NCBI RefSeq assembly: GCF_002804125.1
Contig: NZ_CP024966.1
Location: 682,001 to 746,000, forward strand
DNA: 64,000 bases
Source: Mesoplasma entomophilum
Lineage (GTDB): Bacteria > Bacillota_I > Bacilli_A > Mycoplasmatales > Mycoplasmataceae
Direction of reading: 5' to 3'
Shown here one piece after another: positions 31,974 through 43,725 of the stretch (position 1 is its first letter; each line of letters opens with the position of its first letter). The notes under the pieces are model-generated. The model was not told the origin of the DNA. It made no database searches and saw nothing but the letters and a program-made list of their open reading frames with translations. A program made the translations under genes and the position numbers.

Positions 31974-32243
31974 TTAACCTTCAATTAATGCTGCTGAAAT
32001 CATTGCTTCTTTAATTCCTGCAACAGCTGCATCAGCATCTGAACCTTCAGCAATAATAGTAACTTCGTCACCACTTTTAATTTGCATTGATAAGATATTC
32101 ATAATTGATCTTAAATTTCCAGTTTTTGATCCTGAAACAATTTTAACATCAGATTCAAATTTAGAAGCTGCAGAAATAATTGCAGTTGCTGGTCTTGCGT
32201 GTAATCCAATTTTGTCAGTAATAACTGCTGTAAATTGTGCCAT
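31974..32243 (-). CDS. ptsH: Phosphocarrier protein HPr
   Basis: 89 residues. Carries phosphate from enzyme I to sugar permeases of the PTS. His15 in KIGLHARPAT is the phosphorylation site, and Ser46 in NLRSIMNIL is the regulatory serine site of HPr kinase. Monocistronic, with its own promoter, an AGGAGG site and a terminator. Confidence 0.98.
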   Translation of the reverse strand: MAQFTAVITDKIGLHARPATAIISAASKFESDVKIVSGSKTGNLRSIMNILSMQIKSGDEVTIIAEGSDADAAVAGIKEAMISAALIEG

Positions 32244-32277
32244 TTAAATTTCCTCCTGTATTTTTTAATACATTATA

Positions 32278-32307
32278 ATTATAACAATAAGTTTTCTTTT
32301 TTAACAA
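32278..32307 (-). promoter_or_regulatory. Promoter of ptsH
   Basis: Minus strand: -35 TTGTTA, 18-nt spacer and -10 TATAAT; a second overlapping TATAAT lies at 32272-32277. Downstream is a short AT hairpin and the ribosome site. Confidence 0.65.
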
Positions 32308-32318
32308 TTCTTACTAAA

Positions 32319-34490
32319 TTAATTTTTCTTTGATATAGTTGCATCATTGACTGATATAGGCATAATTCCATAACTTGAACTAAAAGCTACTTTCATAGTT
32401 TGTCCATTTATTTCAACAATTACACCATCTCCAAAAATCATATGTTCGATGATATCATTTTTTTCATAACCTATAGTTGCTTTATTTTGTACACTTGAAT
32501 TTGTTTTTCCAAGGTGGCTCATGTTTGCAAATGGATTTGAACTTTTTTGATACTTACCTTCAAAGTGATATAAATCCTGATTAAACTCTTTAATGAATTT
32601 TGATGGTGCTAATTCTGATTGAGAAATAAATGAAAACTCTCCTTTTATGTATGTAATAAACACTTTTTCTTCAGCACGAGTAATAGCTACATATAATGTT
32701 CTACGTTCTTCTTCTATTTCCTTAGCAGAGTTAGCTGATAATCTTCCAGGAAAAACATCTTGATTTAATCCAACGACAAAAACAACTTTATTTTCTAAAC
32801 CTTTTGCTGCATGCACTGTTAATAAAGTTACTTTTTGAGCTTCAATGTCATCTGCGTCAGAATTTAATAAAGCTTCCTCTTGCAAGTAAGAAACTATTTT
32901 TTCAGTTGAGCCTTCTTCAGGATCAGCTGGTTGATAAGATTTATCAAAATTTTCTAATTGATCATATAATGATTCAATGTAGCTTATATCTTCTTTTTTT
33001 TCTGTATCAATTAATTTTTGCATATAACCAGATTCAACAAGCATATATTGTAATGTCATTCTAATATTTTTGCTTTCTTTGTAAACATCAACAGATTTTG
33101 AAAGCACATTTCTTATTGTTGTTAAATGCTTTGAGACTTGATTAATATGCAATTCATCTTCGTTAACAATTAAATCATAAAGAGACACATTCATATCATC
33201 TGCTTTTTCTTTAAGCTTCTTAATTGTTACATCTCCAACTTTTGGAATACTTTTTAAAACTCTTTCAACAGCCTGTTGGTCTTGGGTAGCTAATGTTCTT
33301 AAGAACGCATTTGCCTCTTTAATAACTTTTCTGTCCTTGAAACGAATTCCACCAATTAATTGAAAAGGTATCTTATTATTTTGAAATTCTTTTTCAAATT
33401 CTTGTGATCATGCATTAAGCCTGTATAAAACAAAAATGTCTTTATATTCATATCCTTCACTAATTAATTCTTTAATCTTTAATGTCACATATCTTGCTTC
33501 GTCATTTCTTGTTTCGCATTCTTTAACTGTAGGTAAATCACCTGAAACATTATTTGTAAAAATATCTTTTGCCTCACGATTTTTGTTGTTATTAATAAAA
33601 TCATTTGCTAAATCTAATATTTTTTGAGTTGATCTATAATTTTGATTTAGCGTAATACTTACCCCATTTGAAAAAGCTTTTGTAAAGTTTAAAATAATAT
33701 CTACTTTAGCTCCTCTTCATGAATAAATAGTTTGATCTGGGTCTCCAACAACAGTTAAATTGTTTTTTTCTCTTGTTAAAAACTTAATTAAATCAAATTG
33801 TAAATCATTTGTATCTTGAAACTCATCTACCATAACATAATCGTATCTATTTCTTCATTTTTCAAGAGCTTCAGGATACTCATTGAAAAGTTTAAATACC
33901 AATACTTGTAAGTCATTAAAATCAATTGAATTTATTGTTTTCAAGTATTCTTCATACTTTTGATATATTGTTGCAATTGCTCTTTCAAGCCCACTGTAGC
34001 ATTCTTCCATTGCTTCAATTGGTGAAATTAGATCATTTTTTCAATTTCCTATTCTGTAAATTATTTTCTTCTCTGTATATTTTTTTAATTCTGTTAAATT
34101 ACTAAAGTGCTCATTTATTAAGCTTCTAATTATTGCAATTTGATCTCCTTGATCAATGATTAAAAAGTTTTTATTTAGTCCAATTAGTTCAAAATCTTCT
34201 CTTAAAACTCTTGAGCATCAAGCATGAAATGTTGAAATATGAGGATTACTTGTTAAATCAGGCACGATTTTTGCAACTCTATCTCGCATTTCTCTAGCTG
34301 CTTTATTTGTAAATGTAACGGCAAGTATTTTATATGGAGCCATTTTTAATTCTTCAATTAAATATGCAATTTTAGTTGTAATAACTTTAGTTTTTCCTGA
34401 ACCTGCTCCTGCAACTATTCGCAATGGTTTATCTGTAATTGTTACAGCCGCCAATTGTTGTTCATTTAATTGAATTAATAAATTATTCAT
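32319..34490 (-). CDS. pcrA: ATP-dependent DNA helicase PcrA/UvrD
   Basis: 723 residues, the usual superfamily-1 length. Walker A VAGAGSGKTKVITTKIAYLI (residues 25 on), then ILAVTFTNKAAREMRDR (motif Ia), a DExx region VMVDEFQDTND in the TGA-interrupted part, and VTLLTVHAAKGLENKVVFVV plus EEERRTLYVAITRAEEKVFI (motifs V and VI). Works in repair and in removing RecA or stalled polymerase. It overlaps the RDD gene by 8 nt; the start MNNLLIQLNEQQLAAV fits PcrA. Confidence 0.96.
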
Positions 34491-35319
34491 GGCTTTCTCC
34501 TTTTTCTTTTTGCTCAATTTGTTTTTTACTTTTCTTTTCAAGTTTTAAATTCTCAGTCAGACTTGGCTTATCAACTTGTATTGAACTGTAAAATTCTTTT
34601 TCTTCAGAATTACCAATTTGATTCAATATTTCTTCATTAAATTTACCAGGTGTTTCCTGCATAACAGATTTGGTTGAAATTTTTGGATATCTTTTTATTT
34701 GTTTTGATTTTTCTAAAACAACAATTACTTTGTTTTTCATGTCCACTGATGATTGATGATTTTTTTGAAGTTTAATTGATAATCCTACCGCTACATTTCA
34801 AATCATAAAAATTCAATAATTTAATTGATAAATAATATATCCTAAATTAAGATAAACACCATTTTTTGTTTTATCATATTTCATCATTAAGAATAAAAAT
34901 AAAATATTACCTAAATATAATAAGCACCAAGGCATTATAATAAATCATAATTCGCGTTGAAATACATCTTTAAATTTTATTTTTTCATCTACCTTAAATT
35001 TCACTAGCTTTATTTTAAAAATAATTTTTCCTACTGTTTTACCCTTTAATAAATAGGGAAATAAAACAAAGTAGGAAAAATTTCATATTAAAGCTGTTGA
35101 AAAAATTATAAATAAAAATATTCAATTGCCTTCCTTAGCTTGATCTTTAAAAATATATCCTAAAATCAAAAATAATAAGGAACTAATAATTAAATCTGTA
35201 AGTCTTGCGAAAAATACTTTTCATAAACTTGGTAAATAAAATTCATTTTCCTTTAATGCATTTTTTTCTACCTTAGATAATTCATAATTTATATCAACAG
35301 TTTTTGTTACTTCTAACAT
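34483..35319 (-). CDS. RDD-family membrane protein
   Basis: 278 residues. An RDD motif is visible in the first membrane region (FARLTDLIISSLLFLILGYI, with Arg-Leu-Thr-Asp), and LLKGKTVGKIIFKIKLVKF is the second family signature (GkTiGkkllgirvv). About four membrane segments, then a long hydrophilic tail of about 90 residues rich in Lys and Glu (to KKQIEQKEKGESHE). The function of RDD proteins is mostly unknown; some act in ion or solute transport. Between the glycosyltransferase-like gene and pcrA. Confidence 0.85.
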
Positions 35320-35324
35320 AGCAA

Positions 35325-36284
35325 CTATCCTATTTTTTTAAGTTGTTCATTAATAAAGCCATTGAAATTTTCCATTCTGATTGTGAAGTCTGGATTTGCG
35401 TTTTCTAAGAAAATTGCATTCTGCGTAGTGAATTCTTTAACTTTTCTATCAAGTTTTGTATTAACAAATAAAATAGCTTTTTTGTTAATGACAGGATTTT
35501 TAATTCTTTTTGATAAGTCCAAGAAGTTATAAGCCATACAGTAGTTAGCTGCATAGTTTAATTGATCTTTAAACTCTTTGTATGTTCCTATTCTTCTGTA
35601 GTAATTTAGAACATGAGGTCATTGGTTAACAATATCAAAGATTGAGTATTTTGGTACAGAAACTTTGTGCTTAAATAAAACATCTCCTGATAAGTAAAAG
35701 TTTCTTGAATGAGCAAGTGACATGAATAAGAATAACATGTCAAATCTAACATTTTTTTTGAAAGTAATTCTAAAGTCTTTAATAAATTTACTTCTAAATA
35801 ATTTACCATATATTTCTTGTGTTATGTAAGCAAAAACTTCTTTATTTTCTTGTAAGTCATATAATCTATCTGTTTCTAATAAAGGTTGTGTTTCACCTTC
35901 AAATAAATTTGATTGTTCATATTGAACTTCAATTAAATCTATTTTGTTTTCACTTGATTCAATAATGTCTTGAACTTTTTGAACATAGTTTTCATTAATT
36001 AAATCTCCTTCTTTTAAGAATGAAACATACTCTCCACGAGCTAGTTCAATTCCATTGTTTCAATTTAGAGATTCTCCTTGACCCTTAGAATTAAAAATTA
36101 ACATAATTTTATCATTTTCAATAAACTGATCTCTAACAAAATCCATAGCTTCTTTTTCTATGTTTGGTTCATCAACTATTATAATTAGCTCATATGAATC
36201 ATTAGTTTGTTTTTTTAGTGTATTAATTGTTTTAAATAATTTTTCTTCTCTAGCTTGACTAGATATAATAAATGAAACTAACAT
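35325..36284 (-). CDS. Glycosyltransferase family 2-like protein, active site degraded
   Basis: 319 residues. The GT-A start MLVSFIISSQAREEKLFKTI and ELIIIVDEPN fit family 2, and NSKGQGESLNWNNGIELARG matches the nucleotide-sugar region. However, the usual metal-binding D-x-D after GEYV is FLKEGD, so the first aspartate is missing. It may be a reduced or altered transferase for glycolipids or a capsule. Starts 171 nt from divergent def; an RDD protein and pcrA follow 5 nt on. Confidence 0.75.
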
Positions 36285-36455
36285 TCTTTCACCTCTCTTG
36301 AATATAACTATATATATTTTACACTAAAAGGTATTTTTTTGTTATTTATTCTTTTAACTACTTATCAGTACATGCAATAATTTTTGAAATAAATTTCATA
36401 TATAATATTAAAAAAGCAAAAATATAACAAATTTTTAAATTATGAAAGGAATAAA
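36285..36455. promoter_or_regulatory. Divergent promoter region between glycosyltransferase-like gene and def
   Basis: 171 bp, extremely AT-rich. On the plus strand TATAAT at 36401-36406 is a -10 candidate for def; its -35 is weak. On the minus strand TAAAATATATA near 36311-36322 may serve the glycosyltransferase gene. I see no riboswitch or other structure. Confidence 0.45.
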
Positions 36456-37058
36456 ATGAGCATTAAAAATTATTTATTACAAACTGAAATACCTTCAAAC
36501 AACTGACTTACAAAAGATGACAACAAAGAAATTATTAGATCTGTTTCTTCAAAAGTTGCTGATGTTAATAATTTAACTGAAGACGAAGAATTAACAATGA
36601 AAAAATTAATTGATTTTGTTGTTGCTAGTCAAGATGAAAAATTTAACTACGAAGGCAAAGAAGACTATTTAAGACCTGCTGTCGGATTAGCTGCTCCACA
36701 AATTGGAATCAATAAAGACATGTTTTACATCAGATTTAATTTACCTAATGACAAAATTGAAGAATATGCAATGATCAATACTGAATACATCGCTAAGTCT
36801 TCAAGATTAGCTGCTCTTGAAGAAGGCGAAGGTTGTTTAAGCGTTGATGAAGATAAGCACGGAATAGTTCCAAGAGCATGAATAATTTCTGTTAAAGGAT
36901 TTGATTGATTAAGAAAAGAATGAGTTGAGTTAAAACTTAAAGATTACCGTTCTATTGTTTTCCAACATGAAATGGATCATAATATTGGTAATTTATACTA
37001 TGATCACATAAATAATGAAGATCCTGAGTTTATTGGTGATGATTGAGTTATCCTTTAA
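36456..37058 (+). CDS. def: Peptide deformylase
   Basis: 200 residues. Removes the formyl group from new proteins. The three motifs are present: VGLAAPQIG (residues ~76-84), EGEGCLSVDE and QHEMDHNIG, supplying the Cys and two His metal ligands and the catalytic Glu. Several TGA Trp codons lie between motifs 2 and 3. Ribosome site GAAAGGA before ATG. Confidence 0.97.
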
Positions 37059-37204
37059 TTTGTGATAATATCAATTTAACAAAAAAGCAAAATACATATT
37101 TGAATGTTAAATCATAATATTTTAATTAATCAATTGGAAAAAAATTTAATAGTCAAAACATAAGTTATGTTTATGTATGTTTATTTTATATAAATGGAGG
37201 AAAA

Positions 37205-38971
37205 ATGGAAAAGGAAAAAATTGCTTCTACAAATCAAATTATTGAAAAAGAAGATTTTGAACCTTTTGTTTTTAAACAAAAAGAAGTTCAAAGAAAATAT
37301 ATTAAAACTGAATCACCAACTAAAGTGTTTGCTTTGGGTGGCCTTGAAGAAATTGGTAAGAACACTTACTGCATAGAACATGAAAATGAAATTATCATGA
37401 TTGACGCAGGAGTTAAATTTCCTGATGATTCAATGTTAGGAATTAACGCCGTTATTCCTGATTATTCATATTTAAAAGAAAATGAGTCAAAAATTAAAGC
37501 ATTATTTATTACTCATGGACATGAGGACCACATTGGTGGAATACACTATTTAGTTAAACAAGTTAATATACCTGTTATTTATGCACCAGAATTAGCTGCT
37601 GCTTTAATTAGAGATAGATTAAAAGAACACAAATTAACAGATAAAACAATTGTTAAAGAATATGTTGCTGATGATATCTGAGCAACCAAAAATTTACGTG
37701 TTAGTTATGCAGCTTTAAATCACTCTATTCCAGATGCATTTGGTATTCTAGTGGAAACTCCAAATGGAAATATTTTTTCAACAGGAGATTATAAATTTGA
37801 CTGGTCACCTTTAGGACACTTTGCTGAATTAAGCAAATTAGCAAGTATGGGTGATAAAGGAATTGAACTTTTAATGTCAGACTCAACAAATGCTGAGGTT
37901 GAAGGTTATACACCTGGTGAGAAGGGAATCATTGAAAACATTGATAAACTTTTCTTGAAAGCAAAAGGAAGAATTTTTATTACAACTTTTGCTTCTAACG
38001 TTCACCGTATTCAGCAAATTGTTGAATTAGCTAATAAATATGACAAAAAAGTTGTTATCCTTGGTAGATCTATTGAAAGAATTATTAAAATAATTCGTCA
38101 AATGGGTCACTTAAAAATTAATGACAAAATGTTTATTAAAGCTAATGATATTGATAAATATCCAGCTAATAAGATTATGATTATCTCAACAGGTAGCCAA
38201 GGTGAACCAATGGCTGCACTTTCAAGAATTGCTACAAATAGACACCAATCTATTTCAATAATTCCTGGCGACACTATTATTTTCTCTTCATCACCAATTC
38301 CTGGAAATAGAGCTGATGTTGAAATATTAATTAATAGGTTAACTAGAATAGGTGCTAATGTTATTGAATCTTCACCAACCAATAGAATTCATACTTCTGG
38401 TCATGCTAGTCAAGAAGAACAAAAATTATTATTTACATTATTAAGACCTAATTATTTTATGCCGATGCATGGTGAATTCAGAATGTTAAAAAAACATATC
38501 GAAACAGCTGAATCAGTTAACTTAAGACCTGGGCATGGATTTGTAATGGCGAATGGTGATCAATTAGAATTATTACAAGGTAATGCTCAAATTGGAAAAC
38601 GTGTTGATGCTGATGCAATTTATGTAGATGGTAAAGATATGACTGCTCATGCTTCAAATATAATTAGAGAACGTGACATTTTAAGTAAGGATGGATTAAT
38701 ATCAGTTGTTGTTTCAATCGATTCGCAAACTAACAAACTATTATGTGCACCAAGAATAATTTCACGTGGAAGTTTTTATGTAAAGGATTCAGGAAATATT
38801 ATTAGTGAGGCAATTACAATTGTTACAGAAGCAATTAATGAAGTATTAAATTCTTCTAAACCAACTTTTGGGGCAATTAAGAAAGCAATTAAACAATCAC
38901 TTTCACCTTACATTTTTAAAACAAAGCGCAGAAATCCATTAATTATTCCAGTTATATTAAACAAAAAATAA
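37205..38971 (+). CDS. rnj: Ribonuclease J
   Basis: 588 residues. Metallo-beta-lactamase/beta-CASP nuclease with 5' exo- and endonuclease activity on [20 protein letters not shown] at residues ~43-59, HGHEDH at 104-109 and [17 protein letters not shown] are clear, with later [11 protein letters not shown] and [13 protein letters not shown] leading 35-residue extension is usual. AGGAGG-type site (GGAGGAAAA) precedes ATG. Convergent with the ABC permease gene. Confidence 0.96.
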
Positions 38972-38993
38972 GAGTTTTAAAGCTCTTATTTTT
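38965..38993. terminator. Bidirectional terminator between RNase J and ABC permease genes
   Basis: AATAAGAG-TTTTAAAG-CTCTTATT with A-run before and T-run after serves both strands. It sits on the last bases of both genes: the rnj stop is at 38971 and the permease stop at 38993. Confidence 0.88.
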
Positions 38994-41608
38994 TAATAAT
39001 TAATATTTGTTATTTTTAATTTCCTAATCTTTTTTGAATATTTAATAGAATTTTTCAAGTCTTTTCGTACTTTGAAATCCGTTGATGCTTTTAGTAATTT
39101 TTTAAATTTAATTATTTCCATTTTTGATTCTTGTTTGACTTCGGCAACTCAAACCTTTCTTTTAAAAGCAAAATCTTTTTTATATTTTTTGAATTTTAAT
39201 TCTTCTAATTTAACAATATTACTGTCAGCTATTAAATTATTATATTTTTTTCTAATGTTATAGAAATCTATATAAGCTTTGTTTCATGCGTTTTTAAATG
39301 AAAGTTTTTCTTCTTTTTTAATTCTTATTGCATTATTCATTATAGTTTGATTTGTATAAGCGTATAAAGACATTGATTCTTGATATGATAGTTTAGCATC
39401 TAAATTTAATAGTTTTTCATTTGATTTAAAAGTTGAAAAAAATCTTTGATTTACGAAATTTATTATCGAAGAAATTAAATTTAAATTAGTACCAAATGAA
39501 AGTTTATTTCTTATTGAAGCTGAAATAAATTCAATTAATAACGTGAATAAAATGATACCAAATAATAAAGCTCCAAATTCATTGAAATATTGATCTGTAA
39601 AATATGAATTTAATAAATATCCCATATTACCTGCTCCAACAGCTCCTAGCATTGCGACTTCTTTGAAGTTTATATCAAATCTATAAATGATATTTGACAT
39701 GGCTGCTGTTGATGTTTGAGACATTATTCCATATCTTAATTTGGCAAATCAGTTAACTCCTGTTGCCTCAAGTTGAAAAATTATTTTTTGATTTATATCA
39801 TCAAATAACTCCCTATTATATTTTGTAAGCATACCTATAGTTCCCATAATAAGTGCTAATACACCTGTGAAAGGACCCATTCCGACAACTATGACAAAAA
39901 TTAATGCATAAATGTATGTTGGAATGGCTCTTATCATTGATGTTAATGCTATAAAAAATCTTGCCACATATTTGTTAACTATTTTTTCTGATGATAACAT
40001 ACCTAATACATATGCTATTACTGCGCCTATAAAAGTTCCAACAACTGCAATAGATAAAGTTTCATATAAAAGATACATAACGCTATAAGGCGCTCTATTA
40101 TTTCCTCCATTGGCTTTTGATATGAACAATGATGACCAATTTATTTTAAAAATTTCTAATAAATTTCTATTTGTAATTTCAATCATTTCTTTTGAAGAAA
40201 GTTTTCAGTTAATCAATGTTAAGGTGTAAATAAAGAAACCAAATATAATTAAATAAAGTATTATTCTTTTTATGTAACTCTTAGGCTCACTTCTTAAAGC
40301 TTTTTCAATTGTTAAATTTTCAAGAAATTCTTTGTGTGATTTTGTTCTTTCAATTTTTAAATTTTCGATTTTTAAATTTTTAGCATTATCCACTTCCAGT
40401 TTAAGTTTTGCTTGAGATATTTTATCAATTCGAAATTTAAGTCCAGTTTCTAAATCCTTTGAATATAGATCAAAACTGCCAGGATTACTTTTCTTAAGGT
40501 TTTTATAATTTGCTTTTTCAAACTTAATATTTTCGTTCAAATTCTTTTTAAATTTTGATACCATGTTTTGTCTTTGCACTAGCAATTCTTTTTTTTCAAC
40601 TTCTGATTTTGAATTTTTAATTTTTTCATCTATTTTTACACAAAGAATATTATTTATATAAAAACTAATTGTTTTTTGCGAATTTATTTTTTTAATTTGC
40701 TCATCAAAACGTTTTTGATGTTTTCCATCAATTCTAAAATCTTTATCTTCAATTATATAATTTCTAATAAGTCAAATACATAATTCTAGCAACAATATTA
40801 TGGCAATAAGTAAGCACAACAAGAAACCTACCCTGTTTCATTCGTTATAATCTACAGCGTTATTAATCATTTGACCAATCCCTACTCTTGTTACACCCGC
40901 TATAATAGAAACATATCTAATGTTTGTTTCTAATGAGTAAAACATTATTGAAAGAACATGATGAGAAACTTGTGGTCAAACAGCCGCTCTAAATGAAACT
41001 GTTTTGTTAGCTCCTGTAGCTTGTGATGTTGAAAATATTTTTACATTGATCTGTTCAATTCTTTCGTACAAAGTTTTTCCTGAAATAGAAAATGTAAAAA
41101 ATGTCAATGATAAAGTTATTGTAAATGTTGAAGCTCCAAAATAGTTAACTAAAATTAAAGCATAAACAAATGAAGGAATAGTTCTAAATACCGACAATAT
41201 AAGTCTTGCAATAAAATTCACAGATTTATTTCTTGTAACGTTAGATGATGCTAATACAGCAATAGGTATTGCTATAATAACTCCTATAATAGTACCTGCA
41301 AAAGCCATTACAACTGTGTCTCAAATTGAAACAAAAGCATTATATAAAAATGAATGGCCTGTTTCATTTACTAAGTTAAAATCTGTTCAATCTCATTTAA
41401 ACATATCCCCTATTCTTTCAAAAAGGCTAGGCATATCTTTAAAAAATTCCATTCATTTTGAATCAAGTGTAAAAAAAGATAATATAACTATAAATAATGT
41501 AAATAAAGTTATTGATCAATAAAATAATTTTTTTGGAGATTTTGAATAATTATTTTTTATTTTAAAAGACTTTTGATTAAAAAATGCATTAGATATTCTC
41601 TTTGTCAT
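38993..41608 (-). CDS. Double-length ABC importer permease (phosphonate-family, two PhnE-like domains)
   Basis: 871 residues. It contains two PhnE-like inner-membrane domains in one chain: the first around residues 30-260, the second around 480-720. Each has the permease signature, for example RTIPSFVYALILVNYFG with later SQATGANKTVSFRAAVWPQV, and RAIPTYIYALIFVIVVG with later LEATGVNWFAKLRYGI. A charged, helical linker of about 170 residues joins them, and a charged tail follows. In most bacteria the permease is a separate homodimer. Starts at the ATPase stop (TAATG). Completes the SBP-ATPase-permease operon. Confidence 0.9.
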
Positions 41609-42357
41609 TATTTACCATAAATCTCTTCTAATTTCTCTTTATTTAATTTTTTTGAATCTCCATCAAAAACTATTTCTCCATCTTTTAAACCAATTATTCT
41701 GTCACAATATTTTAAAGCTAAATCAATATGATGAATATTTATTATAACTGTTATATTTAGTTCAAGATTAATTTTTTTAAAATCTTCCATTACTTTATTA
41801 GCCAAAATTGGGTCCAACGCCGAAACTGGTTCATCAGCAATAATTATCTTAGGGTCTTGATTTATTGTTCTAGCTAAAGCAACTCTTTGTTGTTGCCCAC
41901 CGGATAAATTATCTGCTCTTATATATGAAAATTCCAGTAAACTAAGTTTTTCTAAAGCGCTTAAAGCTTTTCTTTTTTCATCTTTATCAAAAAAACCAAT
42001 AATAGCCCTAAAAAAATTCATTTGTGCAACTCTTGAATTCAAAACGTTTTTTAAAACAGTTTGTTTTTCAATATTATTATATTCCTGTGACATAAGACCT
42101 ATGTGTTTTCTTAAGTCTCTTAATTTTTTTCCTTTAGTTTTGCTTATTTCATATTTTTCTTTATCATTAATTTCAATTATAATTTCACCTGATGAAATGC
42201 TATTTATTTTATTAATTGTTTTTAACAATGTTGTTTTTCCGGCCCCGGATAAACCAATTACTGCTACAAATTCCCCATCATTAATTTTTATATTTATATT
42301 TTTTAAAACATGTTTTCCGTTAGGCCAAACTTTTTCAACTTTTTGAAATTCTATCAT
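41608..42357 (-). CDS. ABC importer ATPase (phosphonate-family, PhnC-like)
   Basis: 249 residues. Walker A GLSGAGKTTLLKTINK, Q-loop MSQEYNNI, signature LSGGQQQRVALAR, Walker B IIIADEPVSALDP, and the H-loop IINIHHIDLAL. PhnC-type ATPase. I take ATG 42357 (MIEFQKVEKVWPNGKH), the standard start; an upstream TTG frame is less likely. There is no clear Shine-Dalgarno site, and a 9-bp hairpin lies 19 nt upstream, perhaps lowering expression relative to the binding protein. Confidence 0.92.
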   Translation of the reverse strand: MIEFQKVEKVWPNGKHVLKNINIKINDGEFVAVIGLSGAGKTTLLKTINKINSISSGEIIIEINDKEKYEISKTKGKKLRDLRKHIGLMSQEYNNIEKQTVLKNVLNSRVAQMNFFRAIIGFFDKDEKRKALSALEKLSLLEFSYIRADNLSGGQQQRVALARTINQDPKIIIADEPVSALDPILANKVMEDFKKINLELNITVIINIHHIDLALKYCDRIIGLKDGEIVFDGDSKKLNKEKLEEIYGK

Positions 42358-42375
42358 TCTATTCACGCAACACGC

Positions 42376-42398
42376 AAAATACGCCAAATGCGTATTTT
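42376..42398 (-). repeat. Perfect hairpin between binding-protein and ATPase genes
   Basis: 9-bp perfect stem AAAATACGC/GCGTATTTT with a 5-nt loop. On the minus strand only T4 then GCG follows, so it is a weak terminator at most. It may protect the 3' end of the binding-protein message or attenuate the downstream genes. Confidence 0.55.
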
Positions 42399-42422
42399 TA
42401 CTTTCTTTCTATTAAAATATTT

Positions 42423-43637
42423 TTACAAATCTTTTATTAATTTTTCTATTTCATCAGCTTGAACACTACTTGTTGAAATTTGAGTATCTAATGTTTTTTC
42501 TCATTCAATTGATTCTTGATTTTCATCAGGTCCAATATAACCTGTATGGTTATAAACTTTAAAGATATTTTTATTTTCATCTTTACTAATAAGATCTTTA
42601 AATGAATCTCTCAAATCTTTTATAATTTTTTTATCTTGAACTCTTTTTCTTGAATACATAATTCCATCATTTATTATTTTGTCAGACATTCCGATTACGC
42701 TTGAATTTTTGAAAGCTGAAATCGAATCTGATAGATTTGCTATTTCATATCTTATATCACTGAAACCAACAGCAACACCATCTTTCTGAGCTGAAACGTT
42801 TTGTGCTCCTGATGGATAATCAATTTGTTTTACTGAATTTTGATATATGTATTTAATTTGATTGTCATTAAAACCAATAACATTTTTTAATCACATCAAT
42901 GGATAGATTGTTCCTGCACTTGAAGTTTTACTTTTTGATACAGAAAAATTTACTTTACCTTTTGCTTCATCTCCTTTGGCTTCTGGTAAAATTAATTTCT
43001 TTATAACGTCTTTGTAATCAGTATCTGACATTTCACTTGTTATGTTAGCTTTATTAAACAATTCATTATTAACATAAATATATGATCTATAATAAGTTGA
43101 AGTGTTTTGTGTATCTAAATATTTGTCTCTTATTTCTTGTTTTGTGATGCTTGTCCCATCTTCTATTTTTAATGCTTGATTGTATTTTAAAGCATACTCT
43201 TTTGATTCCTTTGCATCCATTTTGTCGCTCATACCTTTTTCTATTCTGTATGAATCTCTTGAAGACTCAAGAAGGATACCTATTTTGTCATATGTCCCGT
43301 CACTTTTATGATTACCTTTGTTTTTATTGTAAGTTCCTACTGGTAAAAAAGCTAAATCAGCTTTACCTGCAGCTAATGTTGAACCTGCAGCTTCATAATT
43401 TGTAGAAGTAGATATTTTAATTTTTTTATTAAATTTTTCTCCACGCTCTTCAGCTCTTGATTTCATTTCTGCTTGAAGCTTTCCTTCCAATGGTTTAACT
43501 GTATTAATAACTTCAGTTGAATTATTTGATGGAATAAAAATAATGTCAAATGTATCTGTTGTTCCACATGATACAACTGTTGTTGCTGCTGTTCCTGTTA
43601 TTCCAATGGCTCCGACTATTGCTAATAATTTTTTCAT
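42423..43637 (-). CDS. Lipoprotein substrate-binding protein of phosphonate-family ABC importer
   Basis: 404 residues. Signal peptide KLLAIVGAIGITGTAATTVV ends in lipobox VVSC with Cys24 as the lipid anchor. The mature part starts TFDIIFIPSNNSTEVINTV and has AAGKADLAFLPVGTY, the fold pattern of PhnD/p37-type binding proteins (family ST..a.aLaaGqvDiafl). Mollicute p37 homologues have been found with other ligands such as thiamine pyrophosphate, so phosphonate is not assured. The purine-type riboswitch in its leader argues for a purine-linked substrate. First gene of the importer operon. Confidence 0.9.
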
Positions 43638-43689
43638 ATTTCCTCCTCTATTTTGAAAAAAAGCAACTTAAAGAAAAACTTCAACATAG

Positions 43690-43720
43690 AAAAAAGGAGT
43701 TTTTTTTTACAAAAAACTCC
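43690..43720 (-). terminator. Riboswitch-controlled terminator of the importer operon
   Basis: Minus strand: GGAGTTTTTTG-TAAA-AAAAACTCC followed by T6. The 5' arm GGAGTTTTT can also pair with the 5' flank of the aptamer (AAAAACTT), so formation of P1 and of the terminator are linked as in the nrd riboswitch. Confidence 0.85.
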
Positions 43721-43725
43721 TACAC

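Noticed and set aside
42357-42387. Upstream TTG start (MAYFACCVNR...) for the importer ATPase
   Set aside because: The extra residues lie inside the intergenic hairpin and do not resemble any ABC ATPase start; MIEFQKVEK is the normal beginning.
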